Source: an uncultured Lachnospiraceae bacterium
Lineage (GTDB): Bacteria; Bacillota; Clostridia; Lachnospirales; Lachnospiraceae
Reading direction: 5' to 3'
Length of the DNA stretch: 60,173 bases
Assembly (NCBI GenBank): GCA_946558695.1
Contig: CAMNTQ010000016.1
Span: forward strand, 1-60,173
Shown: positions 52,333 to 60,173 of the stretch, one piece after another
Numbering within the stretch: the first letter of the stretch is position 1
Layout: each line of letters starts with the position of its first letter
Notes under the pieces: generated by a model
What the model saw: only the letters and a program-made list of their open reading frames with translations
Databases searched by the model: none
What the model was told of the DNA's origin: nothing
Translations under genes and position numbers: made by a program

Positions 52333-52359
52333 AGCAAATCCCTCCTTATGTCATAGTAT

Positions 52360-53028
52360 TTATATTGGCTGATGAGAAAACTTGGTTGCTTTGCGCGGCT
52401 GCGATGTATAGACAAACGGATAAATGATGCCCGCCATTGCAAATGCCGCAATCACGTCCGTAACGGAGTGCTGTTTTAAAAATACCGTAGACAGAATAAT
52501 TAAGATACCGGTAATATAGATACCGCACATGATACCTTTATGCAGTCTCAGCTTTTGGCTGTGAGCAGCAGCGATCAATATGCCGACAGTATTAAAAACA
52601 TGAATGCTTGGCAGTACATTCGTCGGTGTATCTATGCGGTAAAGCCGCTTTACTAAGTCCACACAGAAATTATCTCTGACAAATATTGTCGGACGCAGGT
52701 TCAGTCCATTCGGAAATACGGTGCATATAATAAGAAATACCGTCATTCCGATAATGAGGAACGAGGATATCTTATAAAATCCTTTTTTATCTGTAAAAAA
52801 GAAGTAAAACACACATATCGCCATAAATAAGAACCAAAAATAATACGGAATGATAAAATATTCGATAAATGGTACGAAGTCATCCAAAGGCGAGTGTATG
52901 ATAAAGTAATTCTTCTGGATATGCTGCTCCAGATAACAAAACCAAGGCATGTAGATAAATGCGTACAGAAATACCCATGCATGACTATACTTTTTTGCAA
53001 ATGCTTTTACTCTGTTGATAAACTTCAT
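52360..53028 (-). CDS. PAP2-family membrane phosphatase
   Basis: This 222-residue protein has five to six membrane helices. The PAP2 catalytic elements are visible as DTPTNVLPSIHVFNTVGI (PSxH) and LKQHSVTDVIAAFAMAGIIYPF (H-x3-D). The upstream KxxxxxxRP motif is not clear, so it is of the divergent PAP2_3 / inositol phosphorylceramide synthase-like type. It may dephosphorylate a lipid phosphate. It lies 27 nt upstream of the hemerythrin gene on the minus strand. Confidence 0.85.
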   Translation of the reverse strand: MKFINRVKAFAKKYSHAWVFLYAFIYMPWFCYLEQHIQKNYFIIHSPLDDFVPFIEYFIIPYYFWFLFMAICVFYFFFTDKKGFYKISSFLIIGMTVFLIICTVFPNGLNLRPTIFVRDNFCVDLVKRLYRIDTPTNVLPSIHVFNTVGILIAAAHSQKLRLHKGIMCGIYITGILIILSTVFLKQHSVTDVIAAFAMAGIIYPFVYTSQPRKATKFSHQPI

Positions 53029-53141
53029 GAAATATACGCCCCTTTAATAGCCTGTTAGGTATAATGTATTTCTGCTACACGGGAAATTATAACATGAAAC
53101 GAAATATTCAACAAGGCAGTTCATTTAATGTTCATTTAATA

Positions 53142-53957
53142 TTAATAATATTCACCGTGTTTTTCAAAAATCTGAATATGATATCCTGAAATTCCTCTTT
53201 GTAAGTCTTCGTTTGTAGTTAAAGTCCATACAGCGATAGGAACCCGGAATATGTATTTTAAAAGAAAAACGGATAAGTGGGGCAGATCTGACATCCGGTA
53301 TGAGATAAAGTCAGGTCTTCCTAAAAAATTACAGAAAAGGTTCTGTACGATGAATTTTAAAAGCCATGCTTCTCTGGATTTGCTGGCTGTCAGGTGCTCG
53401 GCAAGCTGTCCGCGCAGTATATATGGAGCGTGAAGCCTGAACCACCGAAGTCCCATTGTATTAAATGTCTGAATCATATAGTTCCCAGAATATGACTTGA
53501 GTATACTGTAAGTTTTTTCACAGATTTTTAAAGAGGCAGTTGGTATCTTCAGTTCGATGAGCAGTGGGACGCGCCCGTCCACGGCGGAAAGAACCTCCTG
53601 AAAGAGCGGAATATGTTCATTGGTTCCGAGAAGACAGAGTTTTTTTAATTCGTCATAAGTCCAATCCTCTACCCTTCCGGAATGACCGCAGAGACGTTCT
53701 AAAGTGTCATCGTGAAAAACGACGAGCTGTCCGTCGCGAGTTAGATGCAGATCCAGTTCGATACCATACCCGTGCTTTACTGCGGCATGAAATGCAGTCA
53801 TGGAATTCTCAGGGACATGATGGGCGATATCATGATAACCTCTGTGTGCAAACATAGAGGGAGAAATGTCTAGTAAGCGTCTTTTTTCGCTTCTTCTTGG
53901 ATAGACCATAAAGAAATAGAACAAAACGATCATAAATAAAATAAAACCTATTATCAT
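53142..53957 (-). CDS. Glycerophosphodiester phosphodiesterase, membrane-anchored
   Basis: This 271-residue protein has one N-terminal helix (IIGFILFMIVLFYFFMVY) and then a GDPD TIM-barrel: AHRGYHDIAHHVPENSMTAFHAAVKHGYGIELDLHLTRDGQLVVFHDDTL, with the catalytic His pair and the Glu-x-Asp metal ligands. LIELKIP and WTLTTNED follow. It splits glycerophosphodiesters to glycerol 3-phosphate and an alcohol. TAGGAGAAATTACC precedes the ATG. It lies 18 nt after the diacylglycerol kinase gene in a lipid cluster. Confidence 0.93.
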   Translation of the reverse strand: MIIGFILFMIVLFYFFMVYPRRSEKRRLLDISPSMFAHRGYHDIAHHVPENSMTAFHAAVKHGYGIELDLHLTRDGQLVVFHDDTLERLCGHSGRVEDWTYDELKKLCLLGTNEHIPLFQEVLSAVDGRVPLLIELKIPTASLKICEKTYSILKSYSGNYMIQTFNTMGLRWFRLHAPYILRGQLAEHLTASKSREAWLLKFIVQNLFCNFLGRPDFISYRMSDLPHLSVFLLKYIFRVPIAVWTLTTNEDLQRGISGYHIQIFEKHGEYY

Positions 53958-53975
53958 GGTAATTTCTCCTAAATA

Positions 53976-54893
53976 TTAGCTGATGATAAATCGTATTTTT
54001 CGGGTTTCTAAAGAGGCGCTTATCCGCCGCTGCAAAGATATGGGTTCTCCGTCGGTGTGGACCGGCAGAGGGATTTCGCTTTCCATAACTGCTTTTTTGC
54101 AGCGGTAAACATGGATGCCGGAATATCTTGTATGTTTTCCGAAAAATGCAGTGGGGAGCAGGCAGAGGATTTTTAATTTCGGCAAACCTTCTGCAACGAT
54201 GATATCCAAAAAATCATCTGTAGGCACAGCCTTTGGGCAGAACATGAATCCGCCGCCTTCATATTTTTGGTTCATTGCGGCGGCGAAATAGACTTTTTCA
54301 AAGACGATGGGCATTTTATCATCCATTGTGATAACCATTCTTTTTGGCGTCTGAAGCAGAAGGCTTTGTAAGGCTACCGTAACATAGGAAAATTTTCCAA
54401 GAGAAAATTTATTAAAAAACGCTTTTATTCTGGATATGGATATCCTGCAGCAGACTTCGGCGTCAAAGCCGAAACCAGAGCTGACTGCGAAACGGCGGAT
54501 CTTCGTTCCGTATGTCACAGATCCCACGCTTAAGTATGTGTAGCGGGAGGGGACTAATATGTGCTTAAGCGCTGTATGCGGATCGCAGGACAGATCCATA
54601 CCTCTGGCAAAATCATTGCTGGAGCCGATAGGGATATATGCCAGTGTCACAGCCTGAAAATCGGAAATCCCATTGAGTACTTCATTGATCGTTCCGTCGC
54701 CTCCCAGCACGATTAAAGTGTGGCGGCCGGCATTAGAAAGAATCTTCTGTGTGATTTTGGTGGCATGGCAGCGATATTTCGTAAGAAAAGCCTGATAGCT
54801 GACTTTGCTTTCTATTAAAGTTTCCTCAAGCTCGTTCCAGATTTTTTTGCCAAGCCCGGTGCGTGCATTGGGATTTATAATAAAGTTGTACAT
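53976..54893 (-). CDS. Diacylglycerol kinase family protein (DgkB/YegS-like)
   Basis: This 305-residue cytosolic lipid kinase begins with FIINPNARTGLGKKIW. The nucleotide-binding LIVLGGDGTINEVLNGI lies about 60-76, followed by IPIGSSNDFARGM and a C-terminal domain with VPTDDFLDIIVAEG. It phosphorylates diacylglycerol or a related lipid. The ATG at 54893 is chosen because AAAGGAATACCAAT precedes it. It is the first gene of the run kinase-GDPD-PAP2-hemerythrin, downstream of a TetR gene. Confidence 0.92.
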   Translation of the reverse strand: MYNFIINPNARTGLGKKIWNELEETLIESKVSYQAFLTKYRCHATKITQKILSNAGRHTLIVLGGDGTINEVLNGISDFQAVTLAYIPIGSSNDFARGMDLSCDPHTALKHILVPSRYTYLSVGSVTYGTKIRRFAVSSGFGFDAEVCCRISISRIKAFFNKFSLGKFSYVTVALQSLLLQTPKRMVITMDDKMPIVFEKVYFAAAMNQKYEGGGFMFCPKAVPTDDFLDIIVAEGLPKLKILCLLPTAFFGKHTRYSGIHVYRCKKAVMESEIPLPVHTDGEPISLQRRISASLETRKIRFIIS

Positions 54894-54921
54894 ATTGGTA
54901 TTCCTTTCGATTGATACATAA

Positions 54922-54950
54922 AGTATATCAGTTTTCAGAGTTTGAAACAA
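54922..54950 (-). promoter_or_regulatory. Promoter of the lipid gene cluster
   Basis: On the minus strand TTGTTT (54950-54945), a 17-nt spacer and TATACT (54927-54922), about 30 nt before the kinase start. Confidence 0.65.
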
Positions 54951-55049
54951 TGATATAGAAGAAAACTATAAGTGGAAAAGCTTATTAAAATAAGCAATTG
55001 GACAAATGTGTAAAGGAAGGGTATTATATTTATAAAGATATTATTGTTT

Positions 55050-55069
55050 TAGTGACCTTTTGGTTACTA
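55050..55069. promoter_or_regulatory. Dyad upstream of the lipid genes, possible TetR operator
   Basis: TAGTGACC, TTTT, GGTTACTA is a dyad with one mismatch in 8-bp arms. It lies about 100 nt upstream of the kinase promoter, in the gap after the TetR gene. No other role is apparent. Confidence 0.4.
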
Positions 55070-55122
55070 TGTTTCCTTCTACAAAGATCCTTTAAGATGT
55101 GCGCTTAAGGGATTTTTTGTAT

Positions 55123-55731
55123 TCAAAAAACACCGTCGAGGTAAGTCCTTAAGGAACGGCGCATATTTCCCTCAAAATCAGTTTTGCCTTGTTTCAGACA
55201 CCATTCAAAAACATTTCCGATAACGATCATGCGGATATCGGTAGACAAAGATTCCAGAGAATGTGCAGGCTCGATGAGTTTCGCGTCGATACATTTTTTT
55301 AGGTAATTTTCTACCGTGATGATCGGATAGGAACGTTCCGTGCGGATCAAAGGATTTAACGACTGATTTTTCGGCGTATAATAATTGGACATAAATTCTA
55401 CGCCCAGTTCTTTACAGTAACGAACATAATTGATGTATACATAGATAATGGTTTCTTTCGCATCTGCGGCATCGGCCGGAAGGTCTAAAAGATCCGGGTT
55501 AATACTAGGCTGCTCTTCAATATAATAAGAAAGAAGATCATCCTTTGTTTTAAAATGATGATAAAAGCTTCCGTTAGAGACGCCGGCTTCCTCGCAGATA
55601 TTTTTTATAGATAATTCCTCATATCCTTTTTTTTGCAGAATATGCCGGGCTGCCTTAAAGATTTTTGCCTTGGTTTCTTTTGATTTCAACTGCTGTTTGG
55701 ATAATTCTTTATCATTACATATCTGGTTCAT
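55123..55731 (-). CDS. TetR-family regulator
   Basis: This 202-residue protein has the TetR N-terminal DNA-binding domain (KAKIFKAARHILQKKGYEELSIKNICEEAGVSNGSFYHHFKTKDDLLSYYI, about 21-71) and a helical ligand domain typical of TetR_C members of Clostridia. The ATG at 55731 is chosen because GGAAGGAGATTATTCTGAC precedes it. It lies upstream of the lipid gene run on the same strand and divergent from tex. It may control the lipid genes and itself. The ligand is unknown. Confidence 0.9.
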   Translation of the reverse strand: MNQICNDKELSKQQLKSKETKAKIFKAARHILQKKGYEELSIKNICEEAGVSNGSFYHHFKTKDDLLSYYIEEQPSINPDLLDLPADAADAKETIIYVYINYVRYCKELGVEFMSNYYTPKNQSLNPLIRTERSYPIITVENYLKKCIDAKLIEPAHSLESLSTDIRMIVIGNVFEWCLKQGKTDFEGNMRRSLRTYLDGVF

Positions 55732-55777
55732 GTCAGAATAATCTCCTTCCGGCTGTTTTGGACTATTATCTGGCAAT

Positions 55778-55806
55778 AGTATAGCATACAAAAATCCTTT
55801 TTTCAA
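55778..55806 (-). promoter_or_regulatory. Promoter of the tetR-type gene
   Basis: On the minus strand TTGAAA (55806-55801), a 17-nt spacer and TATACT (55783-55778), about 47 nt before the start codon. Confidence 0.7.
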
Positions 55807-55811
55807 GAAAA

Positions 55812-55825
55812 CAGAGTGAACTCTG
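55812..55825. promoter_or_regulatory. Palindrome between the tetR and tex promoters
   Basis: CAGAGT, GA, ACTCTG is a perfect 6-bp-arm dyad located between the -35 boxes of the two divergent promoters, the usual place of a TetR autoregulatory operator. Its sequence differs from the dyad at 55050, so only one of the two may be the TetR site. Confidence 0.5.
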
Positions 55826-55828
55826 TGT

Positions 55829-55856
55829 TTGAACATGGGGCATTTTGTGTTATGAT
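55829..55856 (+). promoter_or_regulatory. Promoter of tex
   Basis: TTGAAC (55829-55834), a 16-nt spacer and TATGAT (55851-55856), about 54 nt before the tex ATG. Confidence 0.6.
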
Positions 55857-55909
55857 AAAGAAAGCTTATTTTGCATTCATTGATCATAATAAAGAGAAAG
55901 GGAGTAACA

Positions 55910-58066
55910 ATGGATATTAATCAAAAAATAGCGGAAGAGCTTGGAGTAAAGAAATGGCAGACAGATGCCGCAGTGAAATTGATAGACGAGGGAAATACGA
56001 TTCCCTTTATTGCCAGATACCGGAAAGAAGTGACAGGTACTCTGGATGATGAGCAGTTAAGAAAGCTTTATGAGCGGTTAACATATCTTAGGAATTTGGA
56101 AGAAAAAAAAGAACAGGTACTTGCCAGCATTCATGAGCAGGGGAAACTTACAGAGGAATTGAAAAAACAGATTTTATCAGCGGAGACATTAGTGGTTGTA
56201 GAGGATTTGTATCGTCCGTACCGCCCAAAGAGGAGAACCCGTGCAACCATTGCCAAGGAGAAAGGCTTAGAGCCGCTGGCAGCGCTGATTACACTGCAAA
56301 AAGTAAAACAGCCGGTTCTTGAGCTGGCGAAAGAATATATTAACGAAGACAAAGAGGTCAGAACGGCGAAGGAAGCAGTAAGCGGCGCGCAGGATATTAT
56401 AGCAGAGAGTGTTTCCGACGAGGCGGACTACCGTATATGGATACGAAAGATAACGGCGCAGAAAGGACGGGTTGTGTCTTTGGCAAAGGATGAAAAGGCG
56501 GACTCTGTCTATGAGATGTATTATGATTTTGAGGAGCCGGTAGGAAAGCTTGCGGGACATCGCGTTCTTGCGCTGAACAGGGGGGAGAAGGAAAAATTTT
56601 TGTCTGTGAAAATAGAGGCGCCGGAGGAAGATATCATCCGCTATTTAGAGAAGAAGACGATTCATGGAAATAATGAATATACGGAGCCTATATTGAAAGA
56701 AGCAGTTGCAGATGCCTATAAGAGACTGATCGCTCCGGCAATCGAGCGTGAGATTCGGAATGATCTGACGGAAAGAGCAGAGGACGGCGCGATTGACGTA
56801 TTTGGGAAAAATCTGGAGCAGCTCCTTATGCAGCCGCCGATCGTAGGCCGGACTGTTCTCGGGTGGGACCCGGCATTTCGTACCGGCTGCAAGCTGGCGG
56901 TCGTTGATCCGACGGGAAAGGTGATTGGGACGACCGTCATCTATCCGACTGCGCCGACAACGCCTCAGAAGATAAAGGCATCTAAGGATTTGCTTAAGAA
57001 AATTATCGAAAAATATAATATTACATTGATCTCTGTTGGAAACGGGACTGCTTCCAGAGAATCGGAGCAGTTCATTGTGGAACTTTTAAAGGAGATACCG
57101 CAGAAGGTGCAGTACATTATTGTAAATGAAGCGGGAGCTTCTGTGTACTCCGCCAGTAAGCTGGCAAGCGAAGAATTTCCGAAATTTGACGTGGGACAAA
57201 GAAGTGCAGCTTCCATCGCAAGGCGTCTTCAAGATCCGCTGGCCGAACTAGTAAAGATTGATCCTAAGTCTATCGGAGTCGGACAGTATCAGCATGATAT
57301 GAATCAGAAGAAGCTCAGCGAAGCGCTGTCCGGGGTAGTGGAGGATTGTGTAAATAAAGTGGGCGTAGACCTGAATACGGCGTCAGCGCCTCTCCTTTCC
57401 TACATTTCTGGAATTTCATCTGCGATTGCGAAGAATATCGTATCTTATCGGGAAGAAAACGGAAGATTTGAGAACCGCAGACAACTTCTTAAGGTGGCAA
57501 AGCTTGGGCCGAAGGCATACGAGCAGTGCGCCGGATTTATGCGGATTCAGTCGGGGGATAATCCGTTTGACGGGACAAGCGTACACCCAGAGTCTTACGA
57601 TGCGGCGGAAAAGCTTTTGAAAAGGCAGGGGTATAAACCGGAGGACATCAGAGACGGAAAGCTTCTCGGATTGTCGCTTACGATTAAAGATTATAAGAAT
57701 CTTGCCGAGGAATTGGGAATTGGAGAGATCACGCTGAGAGATATCGTAAAAGAACTGGAAAAACCTGCAAGAGATCCGCGTGACGAGATGCCAAAGCCGA
57801 TCCTGCGTACAGATGTATTGGAGATGAAGGATCTGACAGAAGGAATGATATTAAAAGGAACTGTCCGTAATGTGATTGACTTTGGGGCATTTGTAGATAT
57901 CGGCGTACATCAGGACGGTCTTGTACATATCTCTGAGATAACAGATAAGAAATTTATCAAGCATCCGCTGGAAGTAGTAAGCGTTGGGGATATTGTGGAT
58001 GTGAAGGTTATGAGCGTGGATTTAAAAAAGAAGCGAATCCAGCTTACGATGAAGGGAATCTCTTAG
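55910..58066 (+). CDS. tex: Tex-type RNA-binding transcription accessory protein
   Basis: This 718-residue Tex protein has the N-terminal helical domain (KKWQTDAAVKLIDEGNTIPFIARYRKEVTGTLDDEQLR), a YqgF/RNase H-like domain (VLGWDPAFRTGCKLAVVDPTGKVIGTTVIYP), a helix-hairpin-helix pair (LLSYISGISSAIAKNIVSYREENGRF) and a C-terminal S1 domain (LTEGMILKGTVRNVIDFGAFVDIGVHQDGLVHISEI). It binds RNA and aids transcription and RNA turnover. AAAGGGAGTAACA precedes the ATG at 55910. Confidence 0.96.
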   Translation: MDINQKIAEELGVKKWQTDAAVKLIDEGNTIPFIARYRKEVTGTLDDEQLRKLYERLTYLRNLEEKKEQVLASIHEQGKLTEELKKQILSAETLVVVEDLYRPYRPKRRTRATIAKEKGLEPLAALITLQKVKQPVLELAKEYINEDKEVRTAKEAVSGAQDIIAESVSDEADYRIWIRKITAQKGRVVSLAKDEKADSVYEMYYDFEEPVGKLAGHRVLALNRGEKEKFLSVKIEAPEEDIIRYLEKKTIHGNNEYTEPILKEAVADAYKRLIAPAIEREIRNDLTERAEDGAIDVFGKNLEQLLMQPPIVGRTVLGWDPAFRTGCKLAVVDPTGKVIGTTVIYPTAPTTPQKIKASKDLLKKIIEKYNITLISVGNGTASRESEQFIVELLKEIPQKVQYIIVNEAGASVYSASKLASEEFPKFDVGQRSAASIARRLQDPLAELVKIDPKSIGVGQYQHDMNQKKLSEALSGVVEDCVNKVGVDLNTASAPLLSYISGISSAIAKNIVSYREENGRFENRRQLLKVAKLGPKAYEQCAGFMRIQSGDNPFDGTSVHPESYDAAEKLLKRQGYKPEDIRDGKLLGLSLTIKDYKNLAEELGIGEITLRDIVKELEKPARDPRDEMPKPILRTDVLEMKDLTEGMILKGTVRNVIDFGAFVDIGVHQDGLVHISEITDKKFIKHPLEVVSVGDIVDVKVMSVDLKKKRIQLTMKGIS

Positions 58067-58117
58067 TTTGGCCGATTGGAGAAATAAATTTAAGGTATGG
58101 AATTGGAGGGAAATATC

Positions 58118-59011
58118 ATGAAGAAACCTTGGCAGAAGAATCTGGAGACGATTCTGGGAGTTTTAATCGGCAATGCATTGCTTGCATTTACAGTGGCGGC
58201 ATTCTTGGTCCCGCATGGTATTATTATGGGCGGAGCGACGGGAATTGGTCTTACGATCAGTCATTATCTGCCGATTCAGCTTTCTTTGATCATTTTGATA
58301 GTCAATGCATGTCTGTTTCTTTTGGGAGCTGTTACACTGGGAAAGAAATTCGTAATCACGACGATTGCAAGTACATTCCTGTATCCGGCGTGTTTGACGG
58401 TGATGCAGGAGATCCCGGGTATTACGGCTCTTACAGATAATATTATGCTGGCAACGCTTTACGGAGGAGCGTTTCTTGGCCTTGGAGTAGGGATGATCGT
58501 CCGTGTGGGTTCATCCACAGGAGGCACGGATATTCTGGCTCTTGTGTTAAACAAATGGCTTCATGTCAGTGTAGCCGTGTTGATGTATATTGTGGATTTT
58601 GTGGTACTTGGGGCACAGGCGGTCTTTTCGGATTCCGAGCAGATTATGTACGGCGTTCTGGCATTGGCGCTGGAGACGGTCATGCTGAACCGGGTCATGT
58701 TGATGGGGCAATCGCAGATTCAGCTTTTTGTCATCTCTGATAAGTACGAGGAGATACGTGAGAGAATGCTGAAGGAGCAGGATGTAGGAGTGACAATGGT
58801 TCATGTTGAGACTGGGTTTGGAAAAGAGAATCAGAAGGCGGTTCTATGCATTATCCATAACCGGAAATTGTATGCAACAAATGAGATGATCCATACCATT
58901 GATGAAAAGGCATTTATCACTATTTCGCAGATTAATGAAGTGAAAGGACGAGGCTTCACACTGGAACGGGAAAACTATTCTGAAGTCGAGAAAATAAAAA
59001 AAGAGGAATAA
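58118..59011 (+). CDS. YitT family membrane protein (DUF2179 C-terminus)
   Basis: This 297-residue protein has an N-terminal region of about five membrane helices (ETILGVLIGNALLAFTVAAFLVPHGIIMGGATGIGL..., VGSSTGGTDILALVLNKW) and a cytosolic DUF2179 domain (IQLFVISDKYEEIRERMLKEQDVGVTMVH...INEVKGRGF). The family is widespread in Firmicutes, with unknown transport function. GGAGGGAAATATC precedes the ATG at 58118. Confidence 0.93.
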   Translation: MKKPWQKNLETILGVLIGNALLAFTVAAFLVPHGIIMGGATGIGLTISHYLPIQLSLIILIVNACLFLLGAVTLGKKFVITTIASTFLYPACLTVMQEIPGITALTDNIMLATLYGGAFLGLGVGMIVRVGSSTGGTDILALVLNKWLHVSVAVLMYIVDFVVLGAQAVFSDSEQIMYGVLALALETVMLNRVMLMGQSQIQLFVISDKYEEIRERMLKEQDVGVTMVHVETGFGKENQKAVLCIIHNRKLYATNEMIHTIDEKAFITISQINEVKGRGFTLERENYSEVEKIKKEE

Positions 59012-59039
59012 AAAAGAATTAATTATGAGGAGAGTTATC

Positions 59040-59729
59040 GTGTCTGAACGATTTTCCAGAACAGAATTATTGATTGGGGCAGAAAACTTGAAACGTCTGA
59101 AAAGTGCAAGGATAGCGGTGTTTGGAGTGGGGGGAGTCGGCGGATATGTGGTGGAGGCATTGGCGAGAAGCGGCATAGGGACACTGGAACTGATCGATAA
59201 TGATATTGTCAGCCGCAGTAATATCAACCGACAGATTATTGCCACGGAAAGGACCGTTGGCCGCGCAAAGGTGGACGTGGCGAAAGAACGGGTGTTGGAG
59301 ATCAATCCGGATATTAACGTTAATATCCATAAAACCTTTTATCTGCCGGATACGTCGGAACAGTTCGATTTTACGCAATATGATTATGTCGTCGATGCGA
59401 TTGATACTGTGACGGGAAAGATCGCGCTTGTTATGCAATCAAAGGAAGCAGGGACGCCTGTTATAAGTTGTATGGGGGCGGGAAACAAGCTTAATGCGGC
59501 GGCTTTCCAAGTGGCAGATATTTATAAAACTTCGGTCTGCCCGTTGGCAAAGGCGATGAGAAGAGAGCTTAAAAAGCGGGGAATCAGGCACTTAAAGGTT
59601 GTGTATTCGCAGGAAGAACCGCAGAAAACAGGCGGACGGATACCGGGAAGCATTGCATTTGTGCCGTCAGTGGCGGGACTGATCCTTGCAGGGGAAGTAG
59701 TGAAAGATCTTCTGGAAGGATACTCTTAG
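59040..59729 (+). CDS. tcdA: tRNA threonylcarbamoyladenosine dehydratase
   Basis: TcdA is an E1-like ThiF-fold enzyme that cyclises t6A37 of tRNA to ct6A with ATP. The 229-residue protein has the nucleotide motif IAVFGVGGVGGYVVEALARSG, the DNDIVSRSNINRQIIA segment with the ATP-binding Arg, and VVDAIDTVTGKIAL. The family C-terminus VPSVAGLILAGEVVKDLL closes it. GTG at 59040 is preferred because GAGGAG lies just upstream; the ATG at 59025 sits on that ribosome binding site. Confidence 0.93.
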   Translation: MSERFSRTELLIGAENLKRLKSARIAVFGVGGVGGYVVEALARSGIGTLELIDNDIVSRSNINRQIIATERTVGRAKVDVAKERVLEINPDINVNIHKTFYLPDTSEQFDFTQYDYVVDAIDTVTGKIALVMQSKEAGTPVISCMGAGNKLNAAAFQVADIYKTSVCPLAKAMRRELKKRGIRHLKVVYSQEEPQKTGGRIPGSIAFVPSVAGLILAGEVVKDLLEGYS

Positions 59730-59806
59730 CGGACAAAGGAACACACGCCATTTGTTTGCTGAAGGTGTTAATAATTAAGGGAAAAGGTTTCTCTTTTTAA
59801 ACAACT

Positions 59807-59832
59807 TAAATTTTAAGAGGAAAGGCCGATAT
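59807..59832 (+). promoter_or_regulatory. Sigma-D (sigma-28)-type promoter of the YjfB-like gene
   Basis: TAAA (59807-59810), 14 nt, then GCCGATAT (59825-59832) matches the flagellar sigma-D consensus (TAAA, about 15 nt, CCGATAT). It lies about 27 nt before the start codon of a YjfB-type motility protein, which makes sense biologically. Confidence 0.8.
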
Positions 59833-59858
59833 TATTAATATAAGGAGGTTATCAAGAT

Positions 59859-60041
59859 ATGGAATTTGCAAATAGTATCGCAATGGCAAGTATGTCGATG
59901 AGCGCGGCAAAGCTGCAGATGAGCACTAGTTTGGCTGTTACCAAAAGTGCAATGGAAACTCAGGAAGCTGCCGCTGCACAGCTTCTTGAGATGCTTCCAA
60001 GCCCGCCCGGAGTAGGGCAGTATGTTGATGTAAGGGCTTAA
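59859..60041 (+). CDS. YjfB-family putative motility protein
   Basis: This 60-residue protein (SIAMASMSMSAAKLQMSTSLAVTKSAMETQEAAAAQLLEML, then PSPPGVGQYVDVRA) has the amphipathic Met/Ser/Ala-rich helix and short C-terminal tail of YjfB family members, which are linked to flagellar motility genes. AAGGAGGTTATCAAGAT precedes the ATG. It has a sigma-D-type promoter and its own terminator, so it is a single-gene unit. Confidence 0.85.
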   Translation: MEFANSIAMASMSMSAAKLQMSTSLAVTKSAMETQEAAAAQLLEMLPSPPGVGQYVDVRA

Positions 60042-60043
60042 AG

Positions 60044-60084
60044 AAAAGGACTGTGATTCTGAAGAACAGAAAGCAGTCCTTTTT
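60044..60084 (+). terminator. Terminator after the YjfB-like gene
   Basis: AAAAGGACTG (60044-60053) pairs with CAGTCCTTTT (60074-60083) with a loop of about 20 nt and ends in a T-run. Confidence 0.85.
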
Positions 60085-60173
60085 CAATACTGAAAAAATC
60101 TTTGCGGACAGAGGAGACATATTGTATAGAAAGAGGAGAGGAAGCACAAAATATAGTATAGGAGGGAAAGGGT
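60085..60173 (+). other. Leader of a gene starting beyond the window
   Basis: This 89-nt stretch ends in GGAGGGAAAG (60161-60170), a strong ribosome binding site, so a plus-strand gene is expected to start just after 60173. No ORF or RNA gene was recognised inside it. Confidence 0.4.

Overview
The window looks like chromosome of a spore-forming member of the Lachnospiraceae (Clostridia). The signs are a complete spoIIAA-spoIIAB-sigF block followed by a spoVA operon, a T-box leader on valS, NiaR control of NAD synthesis, a DUF1848 protein, CD1871A-type and YjfB-type small proteins, strong AGGAGG ribosome binding sites and moderate GC. The assignment is inferred from gene content, not from a database match. 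No rRNA, tRNA, CRISPR array or intact insertion sequence was seen.

Positions 1 to about 17,000 form an accessory, defence-rich and partly decayed region. It opens with a minus-strand operon of an XRE controller, an MvaI/BcnI-type nuclease, a second PD-(D/E)XK nuclease and a small Cys-rich ORF, with no methyltransferase visible. Next are a HAD phosphatase and a GMP synthase whose glutaminase domain has lost its catalytic centre. A type I restriction system follows (hsdR plus a fused hsdM-hsdS with a single target-recognition domain). After it lie a decayed small gene, a nitrilase-like hydrolase, a DUF3788 protein, a membrane protein and a wrecked STAND/NB-ARC ATPase. A compact locus at 13,655-13,987 resembles a type I toxin-antitoxin module: a 50-residue holin-like toxin, two converging promoters and complementary ends on the toxin transcript. 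A second frameshifted gene, a DUF1848 protein, an XRE regulator and a GNAT acetyltransferase close the region.

From 17,000 to 28,000 there is a divergent MFS/AraC pair, a DUF2130 protein, an XRE-TPR regulator, an MgtC-like protein, and the NAD operon nadA-nadB-nadC-niaR. That operon runs on into a TlpA-like lipoprotein, a 48-residue CxxC protein and a membrane 4Fe-4S protein. From 28,000 to 41,000 come valS with its T-box, an LtaS-family enzyme, folC, a TPR membrane protein, the sigma-F operon, and the spoVA operon behind a sigma-G-type promoter.

From 41,000 to the end are a Na/Pi cotransporter, an ABC exporter-like trio with a secreted CARDB-like protein, a PfoR-like permease, cobO, a small alarmone synthetase and an SfsA-MutY fusion. 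A minus-strand lipid cluster follows (diacylglycerol kinase, glycerophosphodiesterase, PAP2 phosphatase, then hemerythrin) next to a TetR regulator with dyads. Tex, a YitT protein, TcdA and a YjfB-type motility protein under a sigma-D-type promoter end the window.

The strongest candidates for something not yet described are the predicted type I toxin-antitoxin locus, the GMP synthase without a glutaminase centre, the two-nuclease operon without a methyltransferase, and the redox trio appended to the NAD operon.
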